A stretch of 64,000 nucleotides of DNA from Jeotgalicoccus psychrophilus DSM 19085 (GTDB lineage Bacteria > Bacillota > Bacilli > Staphylococcales > Salinicoccaceae): positions 190,169-254,168 of the forward strand of contig NZ_KE384463.1 of the NCBI RefSeq assembly GCF_000425845.1, in the 5' to 3' direction. Positions 47,949-55,691 of the stretch are shown piece by piece. A model generated the notes under the pieces. It had not been told where the DNA came from, searched no databases, and saw nothing but the letters and a program-made list of their open reading frames with translations. The first letter of the stretch is position 1. Each line of letters begins with the position of its first letter. Position numbers and translations under genes: made by a program.

Positions 47949-49310
47949 ATGACACTTGAAGAGATGGATTCAGTTTTACTGAAACAAAAAGACATGTATA
48001 TGGAGCAGCTGTTTAACTTTCTTAAAATTAAGAGTATCAGCACCGATAGTGAGGCAATCAGACAATGTGCCGGCGTCCTGAAAACTGATATGGAAGCACT
48101 CGGTATTGATACCCGGATTATGCAAACCGGCGGCAATCCGGTCGTGTACGGCGAGCTGATGAACGATAATAACCGCTTCACCTTATTAATCTACGGCCAC
48201 TACGATGTTCAGGCTGTTGAACCGCTGGAACTGTGGGAATCAGATCCATTTGAACCCGAAATACGGGACGGGAGAATTTACTCCAGAGGTGCTGGAGACA
48301 ACAAAGGACAATTAATGGCACAGCTCCTTGGTGTTAAGACGTACCAGGAACTCTACGGGGAGCTGCCGATTAATATCAAATTTGTCTTTGAAGGCGAAGA
48401 AGAACTCGGCAGTGTGCACCTGCCTGAATTTGTGAAGAAAAACAAAGAGCTGCTTGAAGCGGATCTGGTCTACACAGCCGACGGCTCATCCCACAACAGT
48501 GGCAATCCGTTAATACTGCTCGGTGTCAGAGGTATACTCAACTTTGAAATGACCGTCAAAACTGCAGACTTTGACAATCACTCCGGCAATACCGGGAACG
48601 TTGTACCAAATCCGATGTGGAAGATGATTGAACTCCTAAACACGATGCGGGATGAAAACGGGAAAGTACTCGTGGAAGAATTCTACGATAACATCAGGGA
48701 ACCATCACAGACGGACATGAGACTTTTATCTTCTTTACCATATGACCAGAAAGACATCGGAGAGAAGATCGGCTATACAGACTTAAACATGGACGGGGAG
48801 ACGTACTACCGTAAGCTCACTATGGAACCGACGTTTAATATCGCTGGGATGGAGAGCGGTTATACAGGAGACAATGCGAAAACAATCATTCCGTCGACGG
48901 CAACTATCAGTATCGATATGAGGCTCGTCGCCGACCAGGACCCGGCAGATATATTCCGGAAGATTGAGGCACACGTCGAGGCATTCGACCCGGATATTAA
49001 AGTGACTTACAGAGGCGCAATGCATCCGTCGAGAACACCATCGGATCTCGAAATCGTACAGGTGGTGACAGACGCTGTGGGGGAGGCATACAAGAAGACA
49101 CCGTTAGTGCAGCCGAGCATGCCGGGATCATTGCCTGACTATGTATGGACCGATTACCTGAAGACACCATCAATCATCATGCCGTACGCCAACTTCGACC
49201 AGCACAACCATTCACCCAATGAAAACTTAAAAGTAGAGAACTTCTTTGGCGGCATTAAATGCACGTGCAATCTGGTGAAGACGTTAGGGGACTACAGTAA
49301 AGACTTATAA
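47949..49310 (+). CDS. M20-family dipeptidase, complete copy
   Basis: Zinc-dependent peptidase (M20/M25/M40 family), 453 aa. Metal and catalytic residues: LLIYGHYDVQ (His, catalytic Asp), GAGDNKGQLMAQ (bridging Asp), FEGEEELGS (Glu-Glu), YTADGSS, and the final GSLPDYVWTDYL. The lid domain lies at about 190-305. Cytoplasmic. AAAGGGG precedes the ATG. An incomplete second copy begins at 62957, about 70-80% identical by eye over its N-terminal half. Confidence 0.95.
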   Translation: MTLEEMDSVLLKQKDMYMEQLFNFLKIKSISTDSEAIRQCAGVLKTDMEALGIDTRIMQTGGNPVVYGELMNDNNRFTLLIYGHYDVQAVEPLELWESDPFEPEIRDGRIYSRGAGDNKGQLMAQLLGVKTYQELYGELPINIKFVFEGEEELGSVHLPEFVKKNKELLEADLVYTADGSSHNSGNPLILLGVRGILNFEMTVKTADFDNHSGNTGNVVPNPMWKMIELLNTMRDENGKVLVEEFYDNIREPSQTDMRLLSSLPYDQKDIGEKIGYTDLNMDGETYYRKLTMEPTFNIAGMESGYTGDNAKTIIPSTATISIDMRLVADQDPADIFRKIEAHVEAFDPDIKVTYRGAMHPSRTPSDLEIVQVVTDAVGEAYKKTPLVQPSMPGSLPDYVWTDYLKTPSIIMPYANFDQHNHSPNENLKVENFFGGIKCTCNLVKTLGDYSKDL

Positions 49311-49337
49311 TATAAAATTTGTAAGTTTAGAGCATAG

Positions 49338-49373
49338 AAAAAGGAAGCGGGATTCTTATCCCGCTTCCTTTTG
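49338..49373. terminator. Bidirectional terminator between the M20 and merR genes
   Basis: AAAAAGGAAGCGGGAT/ATCCCGCTTCCTTTT. Confidence 0.9.
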
Positions 49374-49383
49374 TGTTTAAAGT

Positions 49384-50121
49384 TTACTTATTTACATTTA
49401 CGTATGCAGTTACAGCATCACTGACATACTCTGCAGTGCCTTCACCAAACTGATCGATATTCTTTTTGAACCGTTCATCCTGAACATAACCCAGTCCGAT
49501 ACTCTCGAATACTTCCAGCGAACAGTCGAATGAATACTCACGTATATGCTGGTGCAGTGCTTTCGCAAGTTCAACATTTTTTGAATCGGACGGTGAAATA
49601 CCTGACGAGTGATTATTAGCAAAAGCAAAGAACAGCTCATTAAATCCATCTGTCATTTCCTGCTCTTTACCTTGATGTTTCTTAGCTGCTGTATCAATCA
49701 CTTCTTTACCGTATTTTTCAGCCGCTTCTTCTTTGTACTCCTCGTTATCATCGTAATTTAACCCTTTAAAACGTTCCTGACTTGTCATACTAATCCCTCT
49801 TTCCTTCGCCAGAATCGTAGACTCCAGCGTATTAATGATTGTCAGTATTCTCCGGTTTTCATCATGCATCAGTTGCAGCTGTCTTCTTAAATGAGTCAGC
49901 TGATTATCTTTACTGTCTGCAAACATCTCTTTAATTTCCTGGAGTTCAAATCCCAGATGCTTATAAGCCAGAATGATTTGAAGCTTATCGAGATCTTTAT
50001 CAGTATAGTAACGATAACCATTGTCGCTCCTGTTAGCCGGTAAAAGACCAATGGAATCATAATGATGCAGCGTGCGCACGGAAACACCAGTCCATTCACT
50101 GAGTTCTTTAACATAATACAT
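49384..50121 (-). CDS. MerR-family regulator with TipAS effector domain
   Basis: 245 aa from the ATG at 50121 (AGGAGG 9 nt upstream); a longer frame from 50139 is not used. MerR helix-turn-helix at the N-terminus: VKELSEWTGVSVRTLHHYDSIGLL, then GYRYYTDKDLDKLQIILAYK (wing and helix 3), and a dimerisation coiled coil (DNQLTHLRRQLQLMHDENRR). The C-terminal half is a TipAS domain (about 120-245; FNELFFAFANNHSSGISPSD), which binds cyclic peptide antibiotics in the family. It is preceded by a 19-bp-spacer promoter typical of MerR autoregulation. Confidence 0.93.
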   Translation of the reverse strand: MYYVKELSEWTGVSVRTLHHYDSIGLLPANRSDNGYRYYTDKDLDKLQIILAYKHLGFELQEIKEMFADSKDNQLTHLRRQLQLMHDENRRILTIINTLESTILAKERGISMTSQERFKGLNYDDNEEYKEEAAEKYGKEVIDTAAKKHQGKEQEMTDGFNELFFAFANNHSSGISPSDSKNVELAKALHQHIREYSFDCSLEVFESIGLGYVQDERFKKNIDQFGEGTAEYVSDAVTAYVNVNK

Positions 50122-50143
50122 TTTTAAACCTCCTGACAAATTA

Positions 50144-50174
50144 AGAATAGAGTATGACGTTATGTAAGGGTCAA
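50144..50174 (-). promoter_or_regulatory. MerR-type promoter with 19-bp spacer
   Basis: On the minus strand: TTGACC, then 19 bp, then TATTCT. The long spacer and the dyad-like ACATAACGTCATA within it are what MerR activators need to twist the promoter. Probably autoregulated. Confidence 0.72.
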
Positions 50175-50272
50175 CCGGTATTTTAATATTTTTATGGACT
50201 GAGTCTTTATTATGTACTATAACGTGACAAAATGAATAATTCTATACATTGATTTGACGCAGGGGCAGAGGA

Positions 50273-50296
50273 GTATGAAGCGTCCTGTTGGGGTAT
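50273..50296 (+). promoter_or_regulatory. Possible sigma-B promoter of the AAA+ operon
   Basis: GTATGA (50273-50278), 12 bp, GGGTAT (50291-50296) resembles the GTTTAA-N12-14-GGGTAT of staphylococcal sigma-B. No good sigma-A promoter lies in the gap. Confidence 0.4.
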
Positions 50297-50372
50297 AAGT
50301 AAAAGCAAAGTGTAAATTATAGAATCTGTCATCGAACGTATAAAAATGAGACGGATAACTGGGGGATATATT

Positions 50373-51218
50373 ATGAATGCAGCATTGATGAACCAGCTTA
50401 AAGCAGTCATTGCCAGTGAGCAATTTAAAGAAATCGTTAAAGAAACAAGTATGGTTGTCGGCAGGGAAGTCATGAAGAATGCTGGAGACAAGCTGAAAGC
50501 ATATGCCCAGCAAAGATCAGAGAATATGGAAGACGGTATGAACAGTGATCAGTCATTTAACCGTGAGTTACGTCAATTTGATGATCTGGAAGAAGTATCT
50601 ACAGAAGGACTGGATTTATTTAATAATACTTTTTCACAGCTGGAAGATCATTTTGACTTAGCTGATAACGCGCTGTATTCGAGCTTTAAAGAATATAAAG
50701 CATATCTTGAAGGCAATATGACCGATGAAGAGGAAACGACACTGATTAATAAACTGTATCTTTTAGCAGATGAACTGCTCGACAGCCGTGATCTTGACAA
50801 AAATATCGGTGAAGATAATTACAAGATGCTGCTTACTATGATGATTAAACATAGTATGAGTGTTTCACATGCAGTGTATGAACATGGGCAGAATAAACTC
50901 ACTGAACTCCAGCTGAAAGAGAAGATGAAACAGCTGTATGAGAATTATATTATTGCCATCATGGACTTCGTCAAGCATAATCCGCTTGTCAGAGAACATG
51001 GACTGACTATTTTAATGCTGGCATTCGGACCGAAATCAGCGCTGATACAAGGTGTTGTCATTACAGTCGCAGTGACTGCACTGGACAAAGAAAAGCGTGA
51101 AGAGATGGTCGATGCTCTGAATACAGTGAAATCTAAATTACTTGTGAGAAACAGAGCATCAGAACGTAAAGAGACAAGCAAAAATAAGGAGTCGGATTAT
51201 GAGAACTTTGAGTCCTAA
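50373..51218 (+). CDS. Helical protein with C-terminal hydrophobic segment (gene 1 of AAA+ operon)
   Basis: 281 aa from ATG 50373 (GGGGG upstream). Mostly alpha-helical (FDDLEEVSTEGLDLFNNTFS, TLINKLYLLADELLDSRDL), with one hydrophobic stretch at about residues 208-240 (HGLTILMLAFGPKSALIQGV) and a charged tail. No family recognised. It is the first gene of a four-gene operon; its 3' end overlaps the next start by 20 bp. Function unknown, possibly a membrane or scaffold partner of the AAA+ protein. Confidence 0.75.
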   Translation: MNAALMNQLKAVIASEQFKEIVKETSMVVGREVMKNAGDKLKAYAQQRSENMEDGMNSDQSFNRELRQFDDLEEVSTEGLDLFNNTFSQLEDHFDLADNALYSSFKEYKAYLEGNMTDEEETTLINKLYLLADELLDSRDLDKNIGEDNYKMLLTMMIKHSMSVSHAVYEHGQNKLTELQLKEKMKQLYENYIIAIMDFVKHNPLVREHGLTILMLAFGPKSALIQGVVITVAVTALDKEKREEMVDALNTVKSKLLVRNRASERKETSKNKESDYENFES

Positions 51219-51975
51219 AATTTCATTCAGAAACAATTTGATACATGACATACCAGGATTAATTAAATACAGAAATAAGTTGGAGCTGTATGAGAAATTT
51301 AAATCGGATGATTTGAAGATATGGGCAAGTAATCATTTAGCTGTTGAAGTTGTTAATAGTGATGACACGATTGAAGGATATTATCAGTTTATAAGTATGC
51401 TGGATAACAGTGTGTCCTATACTTCGGAAAAAGAGGCATTTCAGCAATTGTTAAATACACTCTGGTCAGAGAGAAATGATGATTTTAAAACTGTTTTAAA
51501 TCTTATAACAGAGATTACTTTGGATTATGAGTTATTCTTTGCCGAGCTTTCTGATGGTGAGAAATCAGCACTCATGAACAGCAGTCTGGATTTTTTCCTT
51601 GGCTTCTCCATTACTATCGATCACTACTCCGGTGAGATATCCGAGCAGTTTATTAGAAATATACTTGTATTTCTTAAAGACGGATACTGGGGAGACGATG
51701 ATGTATCCAGTCTGGAGATACACCGTGCAGATGATTTCACACAGATTACAGAATTAAGGACTAAATTTATAATCACGAGCTGTAAAGGACCATTAACACT
51801 GGAGAATCTCACTCCGGCATATGAAGGTGCTGAAAGTGCACGTTCGTTTGTTGATATTTATAACAAAAGAAGTGAGCAGCAGGTGGTCAACAGAATTTAT
51901 GCACCTGGCGCTAAAATAGATTTAAAAGACTCAAGTGCTTATGCAGAATATATAGAGGTGAAATATGATGAATAA
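51199..51975 (+). CDS. Hypothetical protein (gene 2 of AAA+ operon)
   Basis: 258 aa. AAGGAG precedes the ATG inside the end of gene 1. No recognised domain. It appears mixed alpha/beta, with two motif-like blocks (YDYEL-type TLDYELFFAELSDGEKSALM, and FIITSCKGPLTLENLTPAYEG). No Walker motif, TM segment or signal peptide. The next gene begins inside its 3' end, so the two are translationally coupled and probably act together. Confidence 0.72.
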   Translation: MRTLSPKISFRNNLIHDIPGLIKYRNKLELYEKFKSDDLKIWASNHLAVEVVNSDDTIEGYYQFISMLDNSVSYTSEKEAFQQLLNTLWSERNDDFKTVLNLITEITLDYELFFAELSDGEKSALMNSSLDFFLGFSITIDHYSGEISEQFIRNILVFLKDGYWGDDDVSSLEIHRADDFTQITELRTKFIITSCKGPLTLENLTPAYEGAESARSFVDIYNKRSEQQVVNRIYAPGAKIDLKDSSAYAEYIEVKYDE

Positions 51976-53689
51976 TAACAGAAGACTGGAATTTGAAGTG
52001 ACCAAGTTTATTCAATCAAATATTCCCCTTATTTTCCTGCAGAGATTCAGTCTTGATGAAGTCGAAAAAACGATGAGAAGTTTTAAAACCAAAAGTCAGA
52101 TCGAACATGTATTTTCTTTTAATATTACTCAGGGGTTTAGTGAACATCCGAGCGTTGAACTGAGCGACTATGATGTACTCCTCGGCGCATTAACTGAATT
52201 ACTGAAGACAGACAAAGGTCAGATTGTTGTTATTCACGGTGCAGAATCATTATTCAATGGTAACCGGACCGATGAGTCTGACAAACTGAGTGAAATCCTG
52301 AGTGTTTTTGTACATAGAGTACAGACGAATAAATATTATAATACGACAATTATTTTTAATGGCAGTCATTATGATATTCCACCTCAATTAAGAGACGGTG
52401 CAATGATTATTGAAAATCCGCTTCCGGATGAAAATGATATTTACGATATTATTAAGGAATTTATCAGCACGAATAATCTGGAAGCATATACAGATGCCGG
52501 GAATATGGACCCAAACTTAATAGAGAACCTTAAAGGATTATCCTATTACGAAATAACGCAGGCGCTGTCGTTTATATTTTACGAATTTGGAATTAAAGTA
52601 TTCAATAGTAAAATAGACAGCAGCATATCGAGAGAAATATATACGATCAAAGAACAGATGCTTAAAAAAATGGGGACATTATCCATTGTTGAAACTACAG
52701 AGAATGTTGACGATATTATCGGTCTGGATCATTTAAAAGCATATATTGAAGAAGAACGGGCCGCATTTTCGAATATGAATCTGCTGACGACGAATGGTGT
52801 GGAATTACCGAAAGGTATACTTATTTTAGGTGAGCCTGGTACAGGTAAGAGTATGACAGCAAAAGCCGCTGCGAATGCTTTAGGATTAAAGCTTATTAAA
52901 TTCGATATCAGTAAAATCATGGGGAAATACGTTGGTGACAGTGAAAAAAACATTATGGAAACATTGAAAATCATTGAGCATATGAGCCCCTGTGTACTGT
53001 GGATTGATGAAATAGAAAAAGCATTCTCCGGTGTCAATGATAGTGACAACCAGGTATTAAGAAGAGTATTTGGTATACTGCTCAGCTGGATGAGTGATGA
53101 TAACAAAGGCGCCTTTGTTGTCGGTACTGCCAATAACGTTGACGGTGTGCTGCCGCCTGAGTTTTTAAGAAAAGGACGGTTCGATGAAATCTTCTATGTA
53201 AGTAAACCTGGTAAAGAGGCAAGATTGCTACTGTTTCAGGATAAGCTTAATAAGCGGGCAATTCCGTTAAAGCTCCATGATGATGAATTGGAGCAGCTGG
53301 CCCGGGAATCAGCAGGATTTACCGGTGCAGATATAGAGTATATATGTAACCGTACAGCCAGAAAGTTTCATTTATCCAAAACTGAAATCGGTACGAACAG
53401 GTATTCAGAGACAATCAGAGCACTGCTTTTTAAAGAAGTACACTTTGTCCGGGATAAGAGAGAAGTAGAACTGACAGCTGAGACTTACAATGAACTGGAT
53501 GCTTACTATAAAGAAATATACGGGGAAGAACTAAAGTATTTAAGTAATAATGAGCAGAGTAAAGATGCTTTGGAAAATAAAATATCAGAAGTGCTTGAAA
53601 GTAAAATCTCAGAAAAAATCGATCAGGATATTGAAAAAATGCTGAACAGAAAACGAAACCGCAGCAAATACAGGAATGCGGATGGTTAG
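51968..53689 (+). CDS. Ycf46-like AAA+ ATPase (gene 3 of AAA+ operon)
   Basis: 573 aa (ATG 51968; ATG 51965 adds one residue; GAGGTG upstream). The N-terminal domain (1 to about 205) has the order of a degenerate RecA/AAA fold as in Ycf46: PLIFLQRFSLDEVEKTMRSF, IVVIHGAESLF, TIIFNGSHYDIPPQLRDGAM. No Walker A lies there. The second domain is a canonical AAA: GEPGTGKS (about 288), CVLWIDEIEKAF (about 342-353), GTANNVD (sensor 1) and FLRKGRFDEIFYV (Arg fingers, about 400). FtsH/Ycf46 relatives remodel protein assemblies. The C-terminal tail (ENKISEVLESKISEKIDQ) is a coiled coil. It is the enzymatic centre of the four-gene operon. Confidence 0.9.
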   Translation: MNNNRRLEFEVTKFIQSNIPLIFLQRFSLDEVEKTMRSFKTKSQIEHVFSFNITQGFSEHPSVELSDYDVLLGALTELLKTDKGQIVVIHGAESLFNGNRTDESDKLSEILSVFVHRVQTNKYYNTTIIFNGSHYDIPPQLRDGAMIIENPLPDENDIYDIIKEFISTNNLEAYTDAGNMDPNLIENLKGLSYYEITQALSFIFYEFGIKVFNSKIDSSISREIYTIKEQMLKKMGTLSIVETTENVDDIIGLDHLKAYIEEERAAFSNMNLLTTNGVELPKGILILGEPGTGKSMTAKAAANALGLKLIKFDISKIMGKYVGDSEKNIMETLKIIEHMSPCVLWIDEIEKAFSGVNDSDNQVLRRVFGILLSWMSDDNKGAFVVGTANNVDGVLPPEFLRKGRFDEIFYVSKPGKEARLLLFQDKLNKRAIPLKLHDDELEQLARESAGFTGADIEYICNRTARKFHLSKTEIGTNRYSETIRALLFKEVHFVRDKREVELTAETYNELDAYYKEIYGEELKYLSNNEQSKDALENKISEVLESKISEKIDQDIEKMLNRKRNRSKYRNADG

Positions 53690-53703
53690 AACGGAGGGTG
53701 TTC

Positions 53704-55215
53704 ATGAGTGACGAAAACATTAGTAATATGCAAACATTCATCAATCAGGTCGCTGAATTTAAAGAATTAAATACTGCTGATCAAATCATTGCGGAACAAA
53801 ACCTCCGTAATCTAGTTGGAGAATTTAATCTGATTATAGATTGTGAGCTGACACAGTCAGATGATTTTCTGGAGAAGTTTTTCTTTGAGCTGTTCGGGAT
53901 TGATCACATAGAAGCGCGTAATCTCTCTGAAGAAGTTAAACATAAAGACACACTTCATTTGCTTAATTACCGAAGCGGAATTAAGAGTACACAGTATTTA
54001 AATTATCGTAATTTTATACAGCCGGTTAATATTCTGGTTATCAATTTTATGGCGCTCTTTAACAAAGAAGAAATCTATGCAGAACAGCCAGTTAATATAA
54101 ATAATGAATCATCAGATAAAACATTAGTTTTACTTGCAGATTCATCACAAACACAAAATATTTATGACAACTATATACTTCCTGACTACGGAGAGAACGT
54201 ATATGTTATTGTCGTCGATAAATTCAGTTTGCCAAGTGCTGTTAAAACGTTTAACAACCAAAGAAGCAGCGTTCTGATTCACGACTTTGACAGTTCATCT
54301 GTTGCACCGGTTATTGACTACGGAAGACTTATTGATAAATATGACTCATTTTATAAAATAATCAGTGAAGACATTAAAGAGAAATCAGCAAACACAAAAA
54401 CGTTCAACGAACGGCTGACAGACTTTGAGAAGCATATATCACGAATTCGTGAGAAAAAAGAAATGCTGAAAAATCTGGCGGTAGAGAATAAACAGTCGAT
54501 TGATCAGTTAATAAAGCTGCAGCTTTATGATGACTTAACAGTAGAAAAATTACTGGAACAGATTGAAACTCAAGGTGTTAAAATGAAGAAAAAGGAACAG
54601 AAAGCATTTACGGAACATGTGCTGATGGAGAAAGTGGAAATCATCAATGCTGAAGTCCGTAGTAAAATAGAGCATTTCAACGAGAAAACAGACGAAGCGA
54701 TTGAAAATATAGAGCATGAATTTATCAACGTATCCGGACTTAAGTTCGGTAATAACTCAAAAAACTGGTTTGTCACCGGACTCGCAGGACTCGGGTCATC
54801 GGGCGCACTCGCTTTATATATGTCCTCATTCGGAAAACTTGGAAGCACGGCACTGCTGACTAAAGCATCCGGAATACTCGCGAGCTTTGGAATGTTAAAA
54901 GCCGGTGCAGCTGCAGCCTTTTTAGCAAGTCCTTTAGGTCTGACACTCAGTGCTGCGATTGGTGCGGGTATGGTATTTAAATCCATCACAGGATGGAAAA
55001 AAGGACTGACCAAACATATAAGGAAAAACGCAGCGAAAAAAGTAATTCCGGATTTTAAAAACTACAACCACCAGTTATGGGGCGAAACAGAGGAAGCAGT
55101 TGTCGCCGGGTTTAATAAGATGATCTCAGAAAGCCGTGAGCACTTTATCGAACAGAACAAAGAACTGATAGATAAAGGCAGAATGGGAGAAATAGACGGA
55201 ATTACGAGTGTGTAA
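53704..55215 (+). CDS. Dynamin-paddle-like helical membrane protein without GTPase (gene 4 of AAA+ operon)
   Basis: 503 aa from ATG 53704 (GGAGG 6 nt upstream), 14 bp behind gene 3. N-terminal mixed region (to about 220) with a strand-like element VYVIVVDKFSLPSAV but no P-loop. A long helical stretch follows with coiled-coil parts (KTFNERLTDFEKHISRIREK). Then a hydrophobic, Gly/Ala-rich hairpin at about 355-430 (GLAGLGSSGALALYMSSFGK, AAAFLASPLGLTLSAAIGAG), and an amphipathic helix (WKKGLTKHIRKNAAKKVI). The order helical bundle, hydrophobic paddle, basic helix is that of the C-terminal half of bacterial dynamins; no GTPase is present. Inferred to insert into or bend the membrane, with the AAA+ partner supplying energy. 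Confidence 0.78.
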   Translation: MSDENISNMQTFINQVAEFKELNTADQIIAEQNLRNLVGEFNLIIDCELTQSDDFLEKFFFELFGIDHIEARNLSEEVKHKDTLHLLNYRSGIKSTQYLNYRNFIQPVNILVINFMALFNKEEIYAEQPVNINNESSDKTLVLLADSSQTQNIYDNYILPDYGENVYVIVVDKFSLPSAVKTFNNQRSSVLIHDFDSSSVAPVIDYGRLIDKYDSFYKIISEDIKEKSANTKTFNERLTDFEKHISRIREKKEMLKNLAVENKQSIDQLIKLQLYDDLTVEKLLEQIETQGVKMKKKEQKAFTEHVLMEKVEIINAEVRSKIEHFNEKTDEAIENIEHEFINVSGLKFGNNSKNWFVTGLAGLGSSGALALYMSSFGKLGSTALLTKASGILASFGMLKAGAAAAFLASPLGLTLSAAIGAGMVFKSITGWKKGLTKHIRKNAAKKVIPDFKNYNHQLWGETEEAVVAGFNKMISESREHFIEQNKELIDKGRMGEIDGITSV

Positions 55216-55224
55216 GCAAGTTCT

Positions 55225-55235
55225 GTTATAATAAC
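55225..55235. promoter_or_regulatory. Palindromic -10-like site behind the AAA+ operon
   Basis: GTTATAATAAC, a perfect palindrome containing TATAAT. It could be an operator over a -10, or chance. Confidence 0.3.
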
Positions 55236-55264
55236 AATGATTTAAATTTCGAGGAGATGATCAG

Positions 55265-55333
55265 ATGAGACACAGTAAGATGTCAGTCATCATACGAACG
55301 AGCACTTATTTTATAAAATACGAAGTGCTTTAA
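55265..55333 (+). CDS. Possible 22-residue leader peptide
   Basis: ATG at 55265 behind GAGGAG, encoding MRHSKMSVIIRTSTYFIKYEVL. The last codons overlap a hairpin GCACTT/AAGTGC. Good ribosome-binding site but very short; a leader or chance. Confidence 0.3.
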   Translation: MRHSKMSVIIRTSTYFIKYEVL

Positions 55334-55388
55334 TGGAATAATAATGTCATTTCATAAAGTACTTCTAATAAACAGGAGGAAATTAGAA

Positions 55389-55543
55389 ATGAATCAGTTG
55401 AAAGTATATGAATTCAACCAGGTGAAAAGTCTGGTGACTGAATTAGTGAGATTATATAAAACAAAAATCAAGAAGGATACAAGACACTTGAAGACACGGT
55501 AGAGCTTTCCAAGTGGATGACTGAAGACAACACAGGCTGGTAA
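55389..55543 (+). pseudogene. Frameshifted small gene
   Basis: An AGGAGG site precedes ATG 55389. The frame begins MNQLKVYEFNQVKSLVTEL and stops at 55500 after a poly-A run. In the next frame a natural continuation is visible (KNQEGYKTLEDTVELSKW, then TEDNTGW, stop 55541). Joined at the A-rich run near 55462 it would be about 51 aa. Its ribosome-binding site is intact. Function unknown. Confidence 0.55.
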
Positions 55544-55641
55544 TTAATTAAAAAAAATTCCTGTTTAAGATTGCTCCAATCATTTAATAAGAGCGCTCGG
55601 GGAGTACAGTAAAAACGAATAAAATAAATACAGTCAAAATT

Positions 55642-55678
55642 ACAATGAGTCCGGTACTGTACCGGACTCATTGTTTAT
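55642..55678. terminator. Strong terminator before the DUF2867 gene end
   Basis: ACAATGAGTCCGGTA/TACCGGACTCATTGT, loop CTG. Works in both directions. Confidence 0.88.
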
Positions 55679-55691
55679 ATGCAACGTTTTA

